A stretch of DNA of 64,000 nt from Bimuria novae-zelandiae CBS 107.79 (GCA_010015655.1 ML976665.1:595736-659735), one strand, 5' to 3'. Counted from the first letter of the stretch, positions 23,750-35,468 are shown. Program-made: numbers and translations. Notes: generated by a model not told the origin, from the sequence alone.

Positions 23750-24566
23750 TTACAACAGCGCAACTGCCATAACCACCACCGTCGCCAATACTGCACTCCC
23801 CACGAACGGCTTCACGCCCGCCGCCGCTCCAGGGTGACTCGACGCGCTCGGCTGTGGGCTCTCTTCCTGAGCTTCCGATGCCCCAATCGCAGTCCCACCC
23901 ACGCCGGTCCCGTTCTTGCACTGCTCGTCATCCAGCACCTTCGCGTCCTTGCTGAACGTGATATCCATGCACTATCATCATCAGCCTCAACTCTCCCCCA
24001 GAGCCCGTCTCAGGAAGGTAGGAACTCACATTATACAGGGCACTCCCGGTATGCCCAATCTGAATGACCTGCAAACTTGCATCCACGCCATCCAAAGCAT
24101 CCGTGCCACCGGTGATATTGCTCGCCGTCAGCCCCTCCTCCAGCGCGGCATGCACATTGTCTTTCAGGCACAGAACGCCCGCGCCCGTTGCATTGAAGTC
24201 GTTGACCAGTGAGATGTTGAAGTTGGTCACGTTGGAGCCGAGAGCGAGGTTAACGTAGGTGAAGGCCCACTCGTGGGAGCCGTTGATAGTGATGGAGCCG
24301 CCGGTCGTGGGCCAGGGTGTGCGCGTGTTGTTTGTGGTTTCGGAGACGTTTGCGCCTGGTTATGTTAGATGTGGAATGGAAGAGGTGGGGAAACCCCGAT
24401 ATTGGGAAAGGTGGAAGATGAATGAGAGGAACGTACAAGGCCATATCCACTGCGACGCCGTCTCGAGCTCGAGCGAGTCGCCGCGCCATTCGGGATACAG
24501 GACGTGGAAGTGTGCAGACGCGAACGCGCCATAGGACATGAGTTGGAGAAGGGTGGAAGGAAGCAT
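23750..24566 (-). CDS. GPI-anchored BIM1/X325-like copper-binding secreted protein
   Basis: Three exons (24437-24566, 24030-24355, 23750-23971) give 225 residues; introns are 81 and 58 nt with GTACGT and GTGAGT donors. A signal peptide ends A-F-A-S-A, and the mature chain begins H-F-H, placing a histidine at the free N-terminus as in LPMO-like copper-brace proteins. The order that follows fits the X325/BIM1 family: a W-P-C segment, Asn-rich glycosylation sites (N-N-T-R, N-G-S-H, N-V-T-N-F-N-I-S), G-V-L-C, then a Cys-containing C-M-D-I-T-F strand. The C-terminus has a Ser/Ala/Gly spacer and a hydrophobic tail V-L-A-T-V-V-V-M-A-V-A-L-L, a GPI-attachment signal. Family members bind copper and act in copper uptake or at the cell surface, without proven oxidative polysaccharide cleavage. 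Confidence 0.82.
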
Positions 24567-25138
24567 GGTGAGCAGTTGGTTTCTTCGATTGACCTCTCTG
24601 GAACTGCGAAGAATGAATCCTACGAGCGAGAGCGCAAACAAGGCTACAGTCCCGCTTTATAACCCGCCGTGTGTTCAGCTCTTGCAACCTATTGCTCCTG
24701 CCGTGGATTCTTTGCTCTTTCCACAGCGCGCTTGAGCCCTGGGCACGGAAACTGAGCCGCAAGCTCGCGTTCTCGATCTCTCTACACCAATGAGTAGTCC
24801 TGAACCATTGCACAGAGTTCCTCGTGGCGCAAGCTATAGCTTGAACCCTTGCTCTTGTCCTGCAGCTGTGGTGTTCGCGAGGTTGTTTCTCACTCAAACT
24901 TGCTCATTTTGCTTGGCGGCTAGACTGCATTAGGTTGGGAACCAAGGTACGACCGTCAGCGAGTGAAACTGCATGTGAGCATAAACAAATATGAGAAGGA
25001 GATACAAGGCGATGGAGACCCAATAGTGATGAATTGGAGCAGTCATAAAGTTTTGCGCACCATAAAGCCGTGGTGAAAACCAACGCCGTCCCATAGACAC
25101 TATTCCTCGTCTCAACGCCGGCGCAGGTGGGTATTATA
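24567..25138. other. Intergenic between two minus-strand genes
   Basis: Probable promoter of the BIM1-like gene on its left side and the 3' flank of the next gene. A long minus-strand frame crossing from the BIM1-like gene into this stretch (24250-24897) is a shadow. Confidence 0.4.
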
Positions 25139-26747
25139 CTAGAACATGCTACTCTGCTTTTTCTTCAGCGTGCCGATATTCGACTCACTCAAGCCCCTCA
25201 GTCCCCAGAAACTCTTCTTTTTCATCTTCTGCTGTGCGTTGGGCTTCGGCAATCCGTTGCTGAAGAAAGAGCTTTGCGATGCAGCGGGCTGGGGTCCATG
25301 AGGCTGCAAGTACGGGCCTGGTCGATGCGGCTGTGAGGGAGGTACTGGAGGGCGATGACTTGGACCTTGGACCTGGGGTATTGAGTGCCTTTGTTGGTGT
25401 TGAGAGGGGACTAAGAGGTTGCGTTGGTCGCCAAACTGCCTGCGTAGGCGTTCGGTTTCTTGGTCAATCTTGGCTTGTCGCCTCCTGCGCTCTTTCTCTT
25501 CTTGTTTCCGTCTCTTTTCTTCTTGTTCGAGGAACTGACGAGTTTTGTGCGCTTCCTCTTCTTCTTGTCTTTTCCGCCTGACTTCTGCCTGTCGCCGTTG
25601 TTCTCTTGCTTCGGCTTCCACCTGGGCCTTCAACCGCGCCGTTTCTTGGTCGATCTCCCATTGCCGTCGAGGATCTAGTCGCGGCGCAGGCTGTTTCCCT
25701 GTCGCTAGAGGTGGAAGCGACGTGCGCTTCGTGTCGTTGCGGGACGACTGGCTGTACAGCGCATTTGTTGCAGCGGAGCTCGAAGCTTGCATAGGTCGTT
25801 GCGGCGATCTTTGTGGTTGCGGTGGAGGCTTGGGTGTCATCACAGGCGGCATGACAGCCGAGGGCTCAAGGGGAGAGGAGCCTTTCCTTGTTCGAATGCC
25901 GCCGCTGTTCTTGCGTGTGTTGGGATCTAGTATATGGTACGACTCGCGAGGATTGCTAAAGAACAGATCCCGAATGACCGCAGCTCCCAGTAGTAACACC
26001 ACCTCCAGGCCCTTGTAGTCCTCCATTTCCACGCGGTACAGATTCGGCTCCATGATGGTGATCTCCTTCATGCCTGAGAACAAAGCGACAGCAATGTCAG
26101 GCTCCTTGCTCTTCTTTGCCTTCTTGCCCGTCACATCGGTGGATTTGCCGGTAAGATAACATGTCATGTCCTTGCCCAATCTGCCTTCCTTTCTCCAAAC
26201 AAAGTTTATCTGTGGTGTGGTAGCATCGGCGCCAGGGTCGCTCATGGTACGGTCGAGGGCGGAGGCACTGGGCGTCCTGAACGATGTCTGCGGCATACTG
26301 AACTCGTAAGATGCGGTCGAGCTCCATTTTGTTGTCTGTTGCTTCACGACGACTTGTTGGTCTGGATTGTATAGCTGGATGGCGAATTCGGTGGGGAAGA
26401 TGGGTTGTGGTGGGGGTGGTACTCCGCCGTTCTTGCGTATCTCTTCCTGCGATAGCGATGGTTGTGTCCACCCCGGCTTCGATAGCACTTCTCCGTATAG
26501 AATGTCTGGATTGTATGAATCGAACAAGGCTACGGCGTACGTGTTCTTCGCATCGTTGGAGGCGGGGTCGACGTGCGTGAGGGCGTACGAAGCTTCTGGC
26601 TCGGAGCCATGCTGTGTGTAGTACAAGGACTCGTGGTGCTTAACCTTGTCCGCCGGCGGCTTCAGGAAGAAAGCTGCTATGTGGTTAGTGCTTGTCAACA
26701 ACGGTCACAAGGCTGGGCGGCATACTGGGCAGAGCTTCGTCGAGCAT
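25139..26747 (-). CDS. Conserved fungal protein with Arg/Glu-rich coiled coil
   Basis: A short first exon (26726-26747, M-L-D-E-A-L-P) joins through a 52-nt intron (GTATGC ... CACTAACCACATAGCAG) to a long exon 25139-26673; 518 residues. The N-terminal third is a folded region with alternating hydrophobics (Y-A-L-T-H-V-D-P, V-A-L-F-D-S-Y-N-P). The middle has a Lys-rich loop, then G-L-E-V-V-L-L-L-G-A-A-V-I-R-D-L-F-F. A Pro/Ser-rich linker leads to a strongly charged helix (about residues 345-430, repeated R-R-K-R-Q-E-E-E-E-type stretches) that should form a coiled coil. The last part is Pro/His/Gln-rich and ends in a basic patch. No named domain is recognised; a scaffold or cytoskeleton-linked role would be speculation. 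Confidence 0.8.
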
Positions 26748-27617
26748 CGCGGCATGTTCTTGCCTGGATTTGCGCAGAACGGGGATTTAAAGAAAGGATT
26801 ATGCGTGCTTGGCGTCAACGAGTGTGTATGTATTCAGGAGCATTAAAGAAAGACGACGGTTTGCAAGCGTACGCGTTTCGAGGCGTGGTCAGCGGCTGTG
26901 AACCACTCTGTCCCGTCCGAGCGCACGGCCCACCAATGACGAACGCCTGCAGACCCCGGTACACTTTCCTCCAAGCGAAGTGCTATAATTAGAAACCTCT
27001 TTCACTGCTCTCGAACCCTTTACAGCCGTTGGATCACCACCATTACAATCGTCACCATCACGCTGAAACGCCCTGCGATGACATTCAGGTCCCAATAGTA
27101 ATCGAGGCGTTCTGTGCCCCTCCGGCCCTTCGGCTGCGGCTACAACAGTGCGCACTGCGACTACGCGCGTCCCAGGATCCATCCCGTAGCAACACAGCCC
27201 CCCGGCATGTCCATGCCTCCCGAATCAACCTGAGGAAAGCCTAGCGATGGGGAATCTCGTCAAACATCCAGCTTTTACCGTCATGGTTTCATCTCGATTG
27301 ATCCTCTCTTCACCAATCCCACAGTGTGTTGAAGTCTACAGCGGACAGGTTTACCGGTCTACCACTACGCGGCCTCACTGAACATCGTCATCACTTTCTC
27401 GCAAGGAGAGTCGTTTTGGGTAAGCAGCCATACTGCTGATTAATTATTTAACAAAGGAAATTTTCTAGTTTTGAGGGAGTGACTATGACAAAGAAATCTT
27501 TTGGTGTTGAAGGAGTGACTTTGGCAGCGGAAACTGGTCTGTTTGGACTACTTAAGCCAACTTACCTGTCGCGACCTGCGCGACTTTCCATCTCACTTGC
27601 CTTCTCTTTCATCCCAC
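26748..27617. other. Intergenic, no supported gene
   Basis: About 870 bp upstream of the coiled-coil gene and downstream of the next minus-strand gene; short incidental frames only. Confidence 0.4.
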
Positions 27618-28435
27618 TCAGGCATCCATCTGAGCGATCAACGTTCGGAGCCGCGCCAAAGATCCCGGCGTGATCGATCCCGCGACAAGGATTTGGGACG
27701 TGAGCGAAATCGGGTAGGACATTAGATGCACTACTGACTTGTCAAATGCCTTGGTGAATGACTCCGCAACGCTCAGGGACCTGTATGGAGACCTAACGAC
27801 TCGATCCGCGTCTGCCAGATCATTCTCCTCCATGATCTCACCATCCTCGTAGGGTTCGTCGTTGCTAATACGCTCAGCGGACAGCTCAGCATACTCCTTC
27901 CAAATTCGGCGAGGCTTATACTCCAGTCCTCGATCGCCAAAGGTGTATATATTTGCGACCTTGATATGCTGTTCGTGCTTGCGAGTGACGATACCAAAGC
28001 GGCCCTTGGCCTTGGCCTTGGCATCGAACTTGCCACATCCTACCCGGACTGAGCCTTCCACAGTTTGGTTCGGCCCGACCATGAACGGCTCCAAGCAATA
28101 AATCAGCACACCTTCTTCGATCAGGTTCGATGAATAGCACGAGACCGTATCGTATCTATCGAGCATGTGGTGCAGAAGATCCATGACGTGGGGCAGCTCC
28201 AGATCAAACTGATAAGCCACGTATGTGCTCATGTGATTAGCACCCTCAGGCGCTTGCGTAAGAAGCCGAGGTAGTTCTCCACATCCAGTGGATCCGCCTT
28301 CGGACGAGCCCGATTGTACTGCGTAGAGTTTGATCGGCTGGTAGACCTACTATATGGAGTGCCGCACTCACTATACATGCTAGACCGGCCAGCCGATTCA
28401 GAACTGGAACTAGAGTGACTCCTGCTAGCAGGCAT
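27618..28435 (-). CDS. Unknown protein; Ser-rich leader and main frame overlap by ATGA
   Basis: The main frame, 28232 down to 27618, encodes 204 residues beginning M-S-T-Y-V-A-Y-Q-F-D. It contains a plausible globular core (L-L-H-H-M-L-D-R-Y, V-G-C-G-K-F, K-V-A-N-I-Y-T-F-G-D) and a helical C-terminus. Directly upstream, 28435 to 28229, another frame reads M-P-A-S-R-S-H-S-S-S-S-S-E-S and ends in E-N-Y-L-G-F-L-R-K-R-L-R. That frame stops at a TGA overlapping the main ATG (ATGA at 28229-28232). Both halves look coding, so either one base is missing and the true product is about 272 residues, or the upstream frame is a uORF. No intron reconciles the two frames. Function unknown. Confidence 0.55.
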
Positions 28436-29032
28436 GTTAGCGGTTGTATGAGAAGAGAAGTGAGCAAACCTTGTGACGACCCTATCAGAGACTTTCGATT
28501 GCTTGGACAAAAGCGCTGAAACTTGATGACGATGACAGCCGCACTGCAGCTGAGGTTGTCGAGCGCTTTTGTGGAGGCTTGAACAGGCAGTCTGTCACTT
28601 GATGGTGGCTTGCTAAAGAGCGAGAAACCAGCGCACCTCACCGACCTTTTAAGCTGCCCTTTGCACGTACTCCCAAATGCCACATTGTATACGCTACATT
28701 TTTATACTGCTGATCCGGTCACATTGATTTGTTTCCTTGTTCGATATATAGAATAGTGCCGAACAAAGGCAGTGAGGAGGGGGTGGCTATTTGTGTTATA
28801 AACAATCAGTCTTTGTCCCTCCTGCTATTTCCACTCAGACAAGCGGATAAAGAGTCGGAGTACATGATAGCCAACCAGTCTCGCAATCCGACCCAAGGTC
28901 TTCACATCGATTGCATAAACTGTCTCCCCCTTCTCGAACTCGGCATTGCGGACTTCGCAGAACACTCGTTATACAGAGACACTTACTATATACTCACTCG
29001 CTTCAAACAATCATTACGCTACCACTCTCAGC
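28436..29032. other. Divergent intergenic region
   Basis: Separates divergently transcribed genes (minus at 28435, plus at 29033), so it should contain both promoters. A C/T- and A/C-rich stretch lies just before the plus-strand ATG. No specific site was identified. Confidence 0.4.
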
Positions 29033-29899
29033 ATGCCTCCACGCGTGACCAAGCCCAAGCCCAAGGCTGTTCGCCACCCCAAAATTGCACCTCGCCCCAC
29101 AGCACAGCCATCCGCTCCAGCTCCCCCAGCTCCAGCCTCGGCCTCTGCAGCAACACCATACACTCCTTTCTCTCCCGGGCTCGCCCGTGAAATGGACCGC
29201 CTAATCCAGATCCCCGAGCAAATCTGGTCCCTTAAGAAAGGTCTCTTAGACGGCCTCTTCCCCGGTTACCCTGCCGAGCACCAGGCCTACACCCGCATTC
29301 AGGAGCTGCAGAATATATACATCGCGCTGCGTCTGATAGTGGACCGCCAACTTGCGGCCCTCGGGTATCGTCCTTCGAATTTTCCCATTCCGGCTCTGCC
29401 GCCGAAACAGAACACAGGGTTTCCTGGGAATGGGTACGCAGGGGGAAGTATGAAGGGCAGGGGAGGGAAGAATGGGAATAACGTCAAGGGCGTACAAATC
29501 CACACACACACCCCCTCACACAAGCATAAATACGGCCCTACATCGCCCCATTATACGGTTGATAAAGCGCTTAAACGGAAAGCGGAACAATCCCTCGCCC
29601 TACATACCTCTTCCCACAAGCCAACGAATAAGAAGCGCAAGATCGACCACGACAGCGATTTCGTGGAGACGGACTGTGAAAGTGAGTATGAGCCGCTAGA
29701 GGGAAAGGGAAAGGGGAAAAGAGTGGAAGAAGAGGACACGAGTCCCCCGCCTGAAGCGCTTTCGTGCCTTACACTGGTACCGTTGGGAAAGGAGGAGAAG
29801 GAGAGGATGTGGACGTGGAGTTGGAAGGGTGCCGTTGGGAGGGGGTGTGGAAGTGAGGTGGTGCAGAGTCCGTTGGGGGGACGGGGGTGGGTTTGGTGA
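29033..29899 (+). CDS. Unknown basic, probably nuclear protein
   Basis: A single exon of 288 residues from the ATG at 29033; an earlier in-frame ATG at 28946 would add 29 non-typical residues. The N-terminus is Lys/Pro/Ala-rich (M-P-P-R-V-T-K-P-K-P-K). Residues about 45-110 form a predicted helical pair with R-E-M-D-R-L-I-Q-I-P-E-Q-I-W and R-I-Q-E-L-Q-N-I-Y-I-A-L-R-L-I-V. A Gly/Lys-rich loop follows, then a bipartite-like basic signal N-K-K-R-K-I-D-H-D-S-D, and an acidic patch. The final 40 residues are Gly/Trp-rich and their reading is less certain; a 3' intron is possible. No family recognised. Confidence 0.65.
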   Translation: MPPRVTKPKPKAVRHPKIAPRPTAQPSAPAPPAPASASAATPYTPFSPGLAREMDRLIQIPEQIWSLKKGLLDGLFPGYPAEHQAYTRIQELQNIYIALRLIVDRQLAALGYRPSNFPIPALPPKQNTGFPGNGYAGGSMKGRGGKNGNNVKGVQIHTHTPSHKHKYGPTSPHYTVDKALKRKAEQSLALHTSSHKPTNKKRKIDHDSDFVETDCESEYEPLEGKGKGKRVEEEDTSPPPEALSCLTLVPLGKEEKERMWTWSWKGAVGRGCGSEVVQSPLGGRGWVW

Positions 29900-31122
29900 G
29901 TAGGTGTTATTGCATTTATTGTGTTATTTCGAGATGTACTTTTATAAGATTGAGGGTTTGCATGTTTTTGTGTTGGAGAGGAGACGGGTGCGTAGTGTGA
30001 TTTGTTTGGTGGAGTGGTGAGGTTCGCATGCTGAGCGCAGTGTGAGACTAAATCGAGCTTATGGTATATGCTAAGACTCTGGGACCGTTTGGTCGCCCTT
30101 TTTCAGGAAAAGGGCCAGCGTGAATATTTGATGTAACGTCCATCCACGCGTGGCGGAAAACTCACCATGCCGGAAAATATGACGGGTTCTTTGACTTCAA
30201 ACGACTGTAACTCTGCGCACACGTCGAGATTTATTAAAATTATTTATAAATAATGTACTGTGGCTATTTTCGAAAACCTAGGGCGCCTCTCACCTATAAA
30301 TTACGTTTGCATCGTCGCCTTCGCGCCGGATTTGCAGAGAGCCTCCTTCTATAGCGTGACAGAGTTCCTTCCCTATAGCACCACCATCAAGCTCTTACCA
30401 CTCCATAATACTCATGAACAGTTTTATCGAGCCTTAAAACCCCAATCACTGTTCCCTCGCAGTGGGAGGAGAGACTGTGATCAAAGATGGATATTAGATC
30501 GTACTTAATATACAGCCGTGAGAATATTTTCACGTATCCTATCTTAAGAAAATGCTTGACCGGTACTCGCTCGCCCCCACACGCTTCAAACTTAACACGG
30601 ACTAATACCGATAGAACAATGACTGGCTTTAGGCGTGTGGCTTAATAATGCGGAAATGGTTTTAATATAGTGGCTATATTAACCTACAGACAATTGCCAA
30701 TTATACCAGGGCCAATAAACGGTATCAAAAGGAAGAGAAAGATTATAATATAGCTTGGATCGAATAGTAACTGGTCCACTAATGTGTATGTAAGGACGGT
30801 GAAGTGCTTTGTAGCTGTTCTTCGCAGCCAAATGCCATAGAAGAACCACTTCTACACGATTATTAAACGTATAAAAGTAACGTTTGTCCCCTCTCTAAAG
30901 TACTTAGTTACTTGTATGTAGAATGTTTAGCATCGGCGTGAGCGCCTTGCAAGATTTCAATCTGTCGGATTAATATTTCTGACGCTGACTGTAATTGCAA
31001 AATGGTCGCTTATCCAAAATTATATAGTATAGGTAATATGGTGTGACTGATCGCGTGCTCTGATTAGTATAATACTACTGGATCGATCTGTGTTGAAGTA
31101 CGTTATTTATGTATAAGTTGTA
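29900..31122. other. Intergenic, moderately AT-rich
   Basis: About 1.2 kb from the end of the gene-rich block to the transposon at 31123. AT content rises after 30200. There is no domain-bearing ORF and no clear repeat. Confidence 0.4.
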
Positions 31123-32899
31123 CAATGGGTGGAAAAAAGTGGACTATCGCTCACGTGAAATTCCTTGGCTGAACACCGAAAATTTCAGCTACATCGTGAA
31201 TTTACCATCAAAGTAGCTTTTAAGCAGCAATATACTAGGTGTAAAGGTATTTAAATTATGCCGTAAAGTTGTTATTATAATCAGCTTTTTCACAAGCTTT
31301 AGCCACATCACGAAAGTGATCAGGATGGAGTTGATAAGCCATATATTGCCTCATCGTCTCATCTTCCTGCCAAACAGATTGTACGAATGCCACCGCATCG
31401 TTTTTGGCTTGTTTTGACGCGCTCTTCACTTCGTAGTCCTCTAGGAAACCCTCAAGCCTGCCAAAACAGCGCTCAATTGGGTGTAGATCGGGTGAGTTGG
31501 GGGAGTGCGGAGCGAAGCGTATGTCCTTCTCTTCGATTTCGGGTGCGCAATATCGGAGCCCTAGGCCATGGAGGTAGACGTTATCTTGCGTTAAGAACAC
31601 CTAAGCACAGGGGTTGTTGGCGCGTACAGCTTCGTAGTAGGGAAAAACAACGTCCTTAAGCACCCGTTCAGCGTACCAGATCCCGTTCATGCCCTTCCCA
31701 CTTTTGTATACAAAGTCCTCGTATTTAAAGAACTTATCAGGAGTAACAGGGTTTTTGCAACCAGCCCGGAGGGCTCCTCCCTTCTTGCCAGCAGCTTGAT
31801 TAGCAGCCTTAGCAGCCTTGTTACGGTGAAGGATATTGCGATTGATCTCACTGAGAGCGCGCTCCTCCTAGGTGCCAGCAACGTCCGCACGGGCCCTCTT
31901 ATTATCGATCAATTTGCGAGCCCTCTCATTAGCTTTGCGTACGCGCTCAAGTGTCTCCTCGCGATCCTCCTCCTCTGCCACCCATACTAAACATGGGCGT
32001 TTTGGACTGCGAATGGTAGTATCGGTAGACGTAGCAGCGCAGATCATAAGGCTGAAAGAGGGTGGGCGATACGGGAGGGCGTATTTATTGGCTGGAGCGC
32101 CACGTGCCCTCCAAACGTACCGCTTGCCTCCGCGAAGATTCCTGCCTCCAATTGATTTGCTAGTTTCGTCGTAGCAAACAAATATAAGCTTAGGAGCAAA
32201 GCGCTTGTGTGTGGTAAGGATCCAGGCAACGTAGCGCTCTCGGTTGCGTATATCGTCGTCGTCAAGCTCAGGCTTCTTTGGGCGTACACCTCGTACAATA
32301 GCGTAGGTGTGGTCGTGATCGCGGTGCTCGTGAGCAATTTTGACTAGTGTAGGACGGCTTACTGTAATCCCGACCTCTTGGAGGACGTGGCGGGTCGATT
32401 CTTCAATATCGTAAGTGCCAAATTGTATAATAGCGTTGCGTATTTGAGCACTAAGCTTGCTGCCGTTGCGTACCTTAGGTTCAGCTCCAGGGGGACCGAT
32501 ACGGGTAGCATGGACTATGGCCAGCAAATTGTTAAGCGATGGGTCAAGCGAGGCCTCCGCACAAGCCCTTTCAACCTTCTTGAAGACTTTCTGTGGTGTT
32601 GAGATGCTCAAACCCATCGCGCCAGCGATATAGGCGTATTCAGTGTTCGAGAGCTTGCATAGGGCTACGATAGCACCTTTCTGAGCCTCTGTAAGGTTGC
32701 GAGAGTCGTTCGGGCGGCCGCTAGTGCGTTGAGGTGGCATAATGGGTGTTGTTGGCGAAAAAAATCGCTATATACGAGGTGGTGATAGAGTCCTGGTGTT
32801 CAGTTTGGAGCTGAGGCACGGACCAAGTGCCCTTATTGATAAGATAACTAGCGCCTTGGCAGTTCACGTGAGCGATAGTCCACTTTTTTCCACCCATTG
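31123..32899 (-). mobile_element. Tc1/mariner-type DNA transposon with 37-bp perfect TIRs
   Basis: 1777 bp bounded by perfect 37-bp terminal inverted repeats (31123-31159 and 32863-32899, each starting CAATGGGTGGAAAAAAGTGG) and a TA target duplication (31121-31122, 32900-32901). It carries one minus-strand transposase gene. Composition is not RIP-like apart from two nonsense changes, so the insertion is fairly young or has escaped RIP. Confidence 0.92.
31256..32740 (-). pseudogene. Transposase with two in-frame TAG stops
   Basis: One frame runs from ATG at 32740 to the stop at 31256 (about 494 codons) and is interrupted only by TAG at 31868-31870 and a second TAG near 31601. The N-terminus holds a helix-turn-helix (L-T-E-A-Q-K-G-A-I-V-A-L then I-A-G-A-M-G-L-S). 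The catalytic DDE core shows V-C-Y-D-E-T, T-Q-D-N, and the final acidic block S-P-D-L-H-P-I-E-R. Spacing is consistent with Tc1/mariner-type enzymes. Both stops are one C-to-T step from CAG, as light RIP would produce. The element could only move with a transposase from elsewhere. Confidence 0.85.
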
Positions 32900-32901
32900 T
32901 A

Positions 32902-35189
32902 GATAAACATATTATTAATAATTGCTACGTCCACGTGACATAGCTCGTAGTATCGCCGCTTTTATAATTGTACCTACTTGAACAAGCGCAGGAAATATTT
33001 GACTCGGGCATTTCGAAACGACATTGCGCCCTGTATGTCCAAAGTAGGAATCGGAAGCTAGGAAGTATGTTAACGGGCTATTCTGAAAATCGCATAATAA
33101 CTCTAAATTCTAGCTTCTGAGAATGAACCCGCTCGCCCTTTCAGACTTCGGCTGATTAAAGTACTTGAGGCAAGGGTGCTCCCTGGCTTAACCCATGTCG
33201 GTCTACGCGAGTCAGCGAAGAATCGCTTAGCTAAATGTGCGAATCAGAATCTAGAATCCAGAAACGGAAAACGGAAAACGGAAAACGGGGAACAGGACAC
33301 AGGAAGTTGAAACACAAAATGTAAACTGGTGGGTGGTATGAGTGAAGGTAGTATATTGTGTATGTAGATCTAGATCATCGTGTCTGTAGTATATCGAGTG
33401 ATCAGAGGCTCATAAATAGTAGGCGAGCTAACTCATGAGGCTAGTGCCGTCATCTGACATAGTTCTAGGCTGCTTACCCAAATTCATTCATTATAAATGA
33501 CAGAATGAATGTCTTTAATTCTAATATAAAGTCCGTCGTACCAGCGAGGTACATATTTCTGCCGGGGGATATTGCAGCTTGAGCCTGTAAATTATGTCGT
33601 CTAAATAGTAATTACACACTTCGACGTTAAGGACTAGGCGAGCTATAATTAATAATTATCAGAAACTATTAAAGAAACTCTGCGAGAAATTGGCCAAGCT
33701 TTGCTTGGATTATGACACGTATGTGTACTTTATAACTTACCGAAACGGCTGATTTAACGGATTCGTATCAATAGATAAAGCGGGCCAGCCTTGGATGCCT
33801 CTAGACTAAGAAACTCTTGTGAGTTTGCCTTTTGATAAGTTATTAAGCTAATGCCTTTGGAGGGCAAATCATATCCCGCCTAGCAGACAAATTGCCTTGC
33901 GTCTTGATGACGGAAGTCCCAGGCTTCGAAGAGGCAGGCTACCAGACCGGAATAGTCTTCGGAAGCTAGGAAGTTAGATCGGCTAAGATCAACGAAATAC
34001 TGGAAGAGCGCTACTGAAATCATTACGTGGAATGATATGTCGTGTAGGTCTAGCTTTGAGTCGTGTTGTTGCTGGACTCTTAAAGCAGTCGGTTCTGTAC
34101 CTTCTCTGATCCGTGTCGATGGGTGAAAGTGTCCGGGCCCATACTCCTTCTGTGCTCACAGCGGGCTGTATCTTGCAGATCCTTGAACTGTGTGGCAATA
34201 GAGACATCGCTGACATACGCATGAAGTATGATTGAGAGCTTGTCAACAATCATTCATCATAATCTTCAAAGAGCATTCTAAATCCCATCGCCTCTGTATC
34301 ACATATGAAAACAGCACTTCAGTCGTTGCGAAAACCGCGACGACCGTCCGATTGTTGCTTCGGCCACGAGAGTTCCTTCTGCATCGCTAAGCACAGGGCT
34401 GAGATTGTTGAAAGCCACAAGCCACAAATTAAGCGAAGGATGGGGCCAGAACACAGCACTCTCCCAAAGAGTCACTCGAGGCTAGAAGCACACCCGAATT
34501 GAATAAGAGTGCAGGCTACTGTCACCGTCTCAGGCGCTCCTTTCACACGTAAACGACAATTATTGAAAACGTTCTTGTCCAGTCTTTGTCGCTGTGGTTT
34601 GTTGTCCCACATTTGCAATGGAGGATTAGCTAGGTCGATGCTACCGTAGAGTTTAGCACATGAGGGTTTGGTCAGTCTGTGCACGCTAGCTATCTCAAGT
34701 AGTCAGTAAAGACGGCACTTGACTGCTTATGGAGTCATTAGGATATTAATGGTCTAAATGCCTGCTAAGGTCGAGATTGCACGTTTGTTTTTCGTGATTC
34801 GGTACGGACACGAGTGGCGCAGGAAACCGACCTCCAAACCAGGCAAGTACCGTAGAGTTTCGCACATAGTGCACGCTAGCTATCTCAAGTATAAAAAAAC
34901 CATATACCGGCCCGGTAAACGAGCGCTCCACTAATCAGAAGCTCTGTTACTCTACAGTCCCAAGCAGCGTGGGGCTGAGCAAGTGACTTCACCAATCAGA
35001 ACTGATCCGGTGAATCAGTCAGCATGCAAGCTAAAATTGCACAGCCTGCAGATGATTGCCCGCACAATCCATGGAGCAACATTAAACACGTTCCTCTCAT
35101 ACAGAGATAACAGGGCTTTCATGCAGCTTCGCAATTTTTCATCCTATCTCACCAAGTCAGCTTTATAACCGAGTTATAATCAGAAATAC
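32902..35189. other. Gene-free spacer with small repeats
   Basis: About 2.3 kb without a supported gene. It contains a short tandem run of AAACGG-like units at about 33259-33292 and two copies of a ~40-bp segment at about 34647-34701 and 34851-34890, both ending GCACGCTAGCTATCTCAAGTA. Confidence 0.45.
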
Positions 35190-35468
35190 ATGAAGATGGA
35201 CAACCATAGAAGAACAAGATTCGAGTCTCCAGCCTCACATCCTTGGAGTTCAGTTCGGAAAGCTCCAGCAATGATGCTGTTAGGCGTGTTGGCTGGTGTA
35301 GGGTTCGGTGTCGGCCATCATGCATACTATCAATCATTCAACAACACCATCGTGCGCTCTACCGAGCAGCAACAGTGGGCTGTACGGATAGGCACCGGCC
35401 TGGCCTTCCTTACTAAGACCGCGTTTACAGCTTCAGTTGGCATTGCTTTCTCGCAGTACCTATGGGTT
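35190..35468 (+). pseudogene. Host membrane-protein gene truncated by a Copia LTR
   Basis: From ATG at 35190 the frame encodes a basic N-terminus, a transmembrane segment (M-M-L-L-G-V-L-A-G-V-G-F-G-V), then H-H-A-Y-Y-Q-S-F-N, then Q-Q-Q-W-A-V-R-I-G-T-G-L-A-F-L and a second hydrophobic stretch ending S-Q-Y-L-W. This order (G-H-H-x-Y-Y ... Q-Q-W-x-x-R-x-G-T-x-x-A-F-L) is a common fungal integral-membrane family that normally runs several hundred residues further. After about 93 codons the sequence enters the LTR at 35469. The sequence beyond the right LTR (45428 onward) does not continue the family, so the 3' part is lost or elsewhere. Confidence 0.7.

Noticed and set aside
24250..24897. 215-codon minus-strand frame overlapping the BIM1-like gene
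   Set aside because: It lies in another frame of a well-supported spliced gene and its promoter; the product is Arg/His-rich without any domain.
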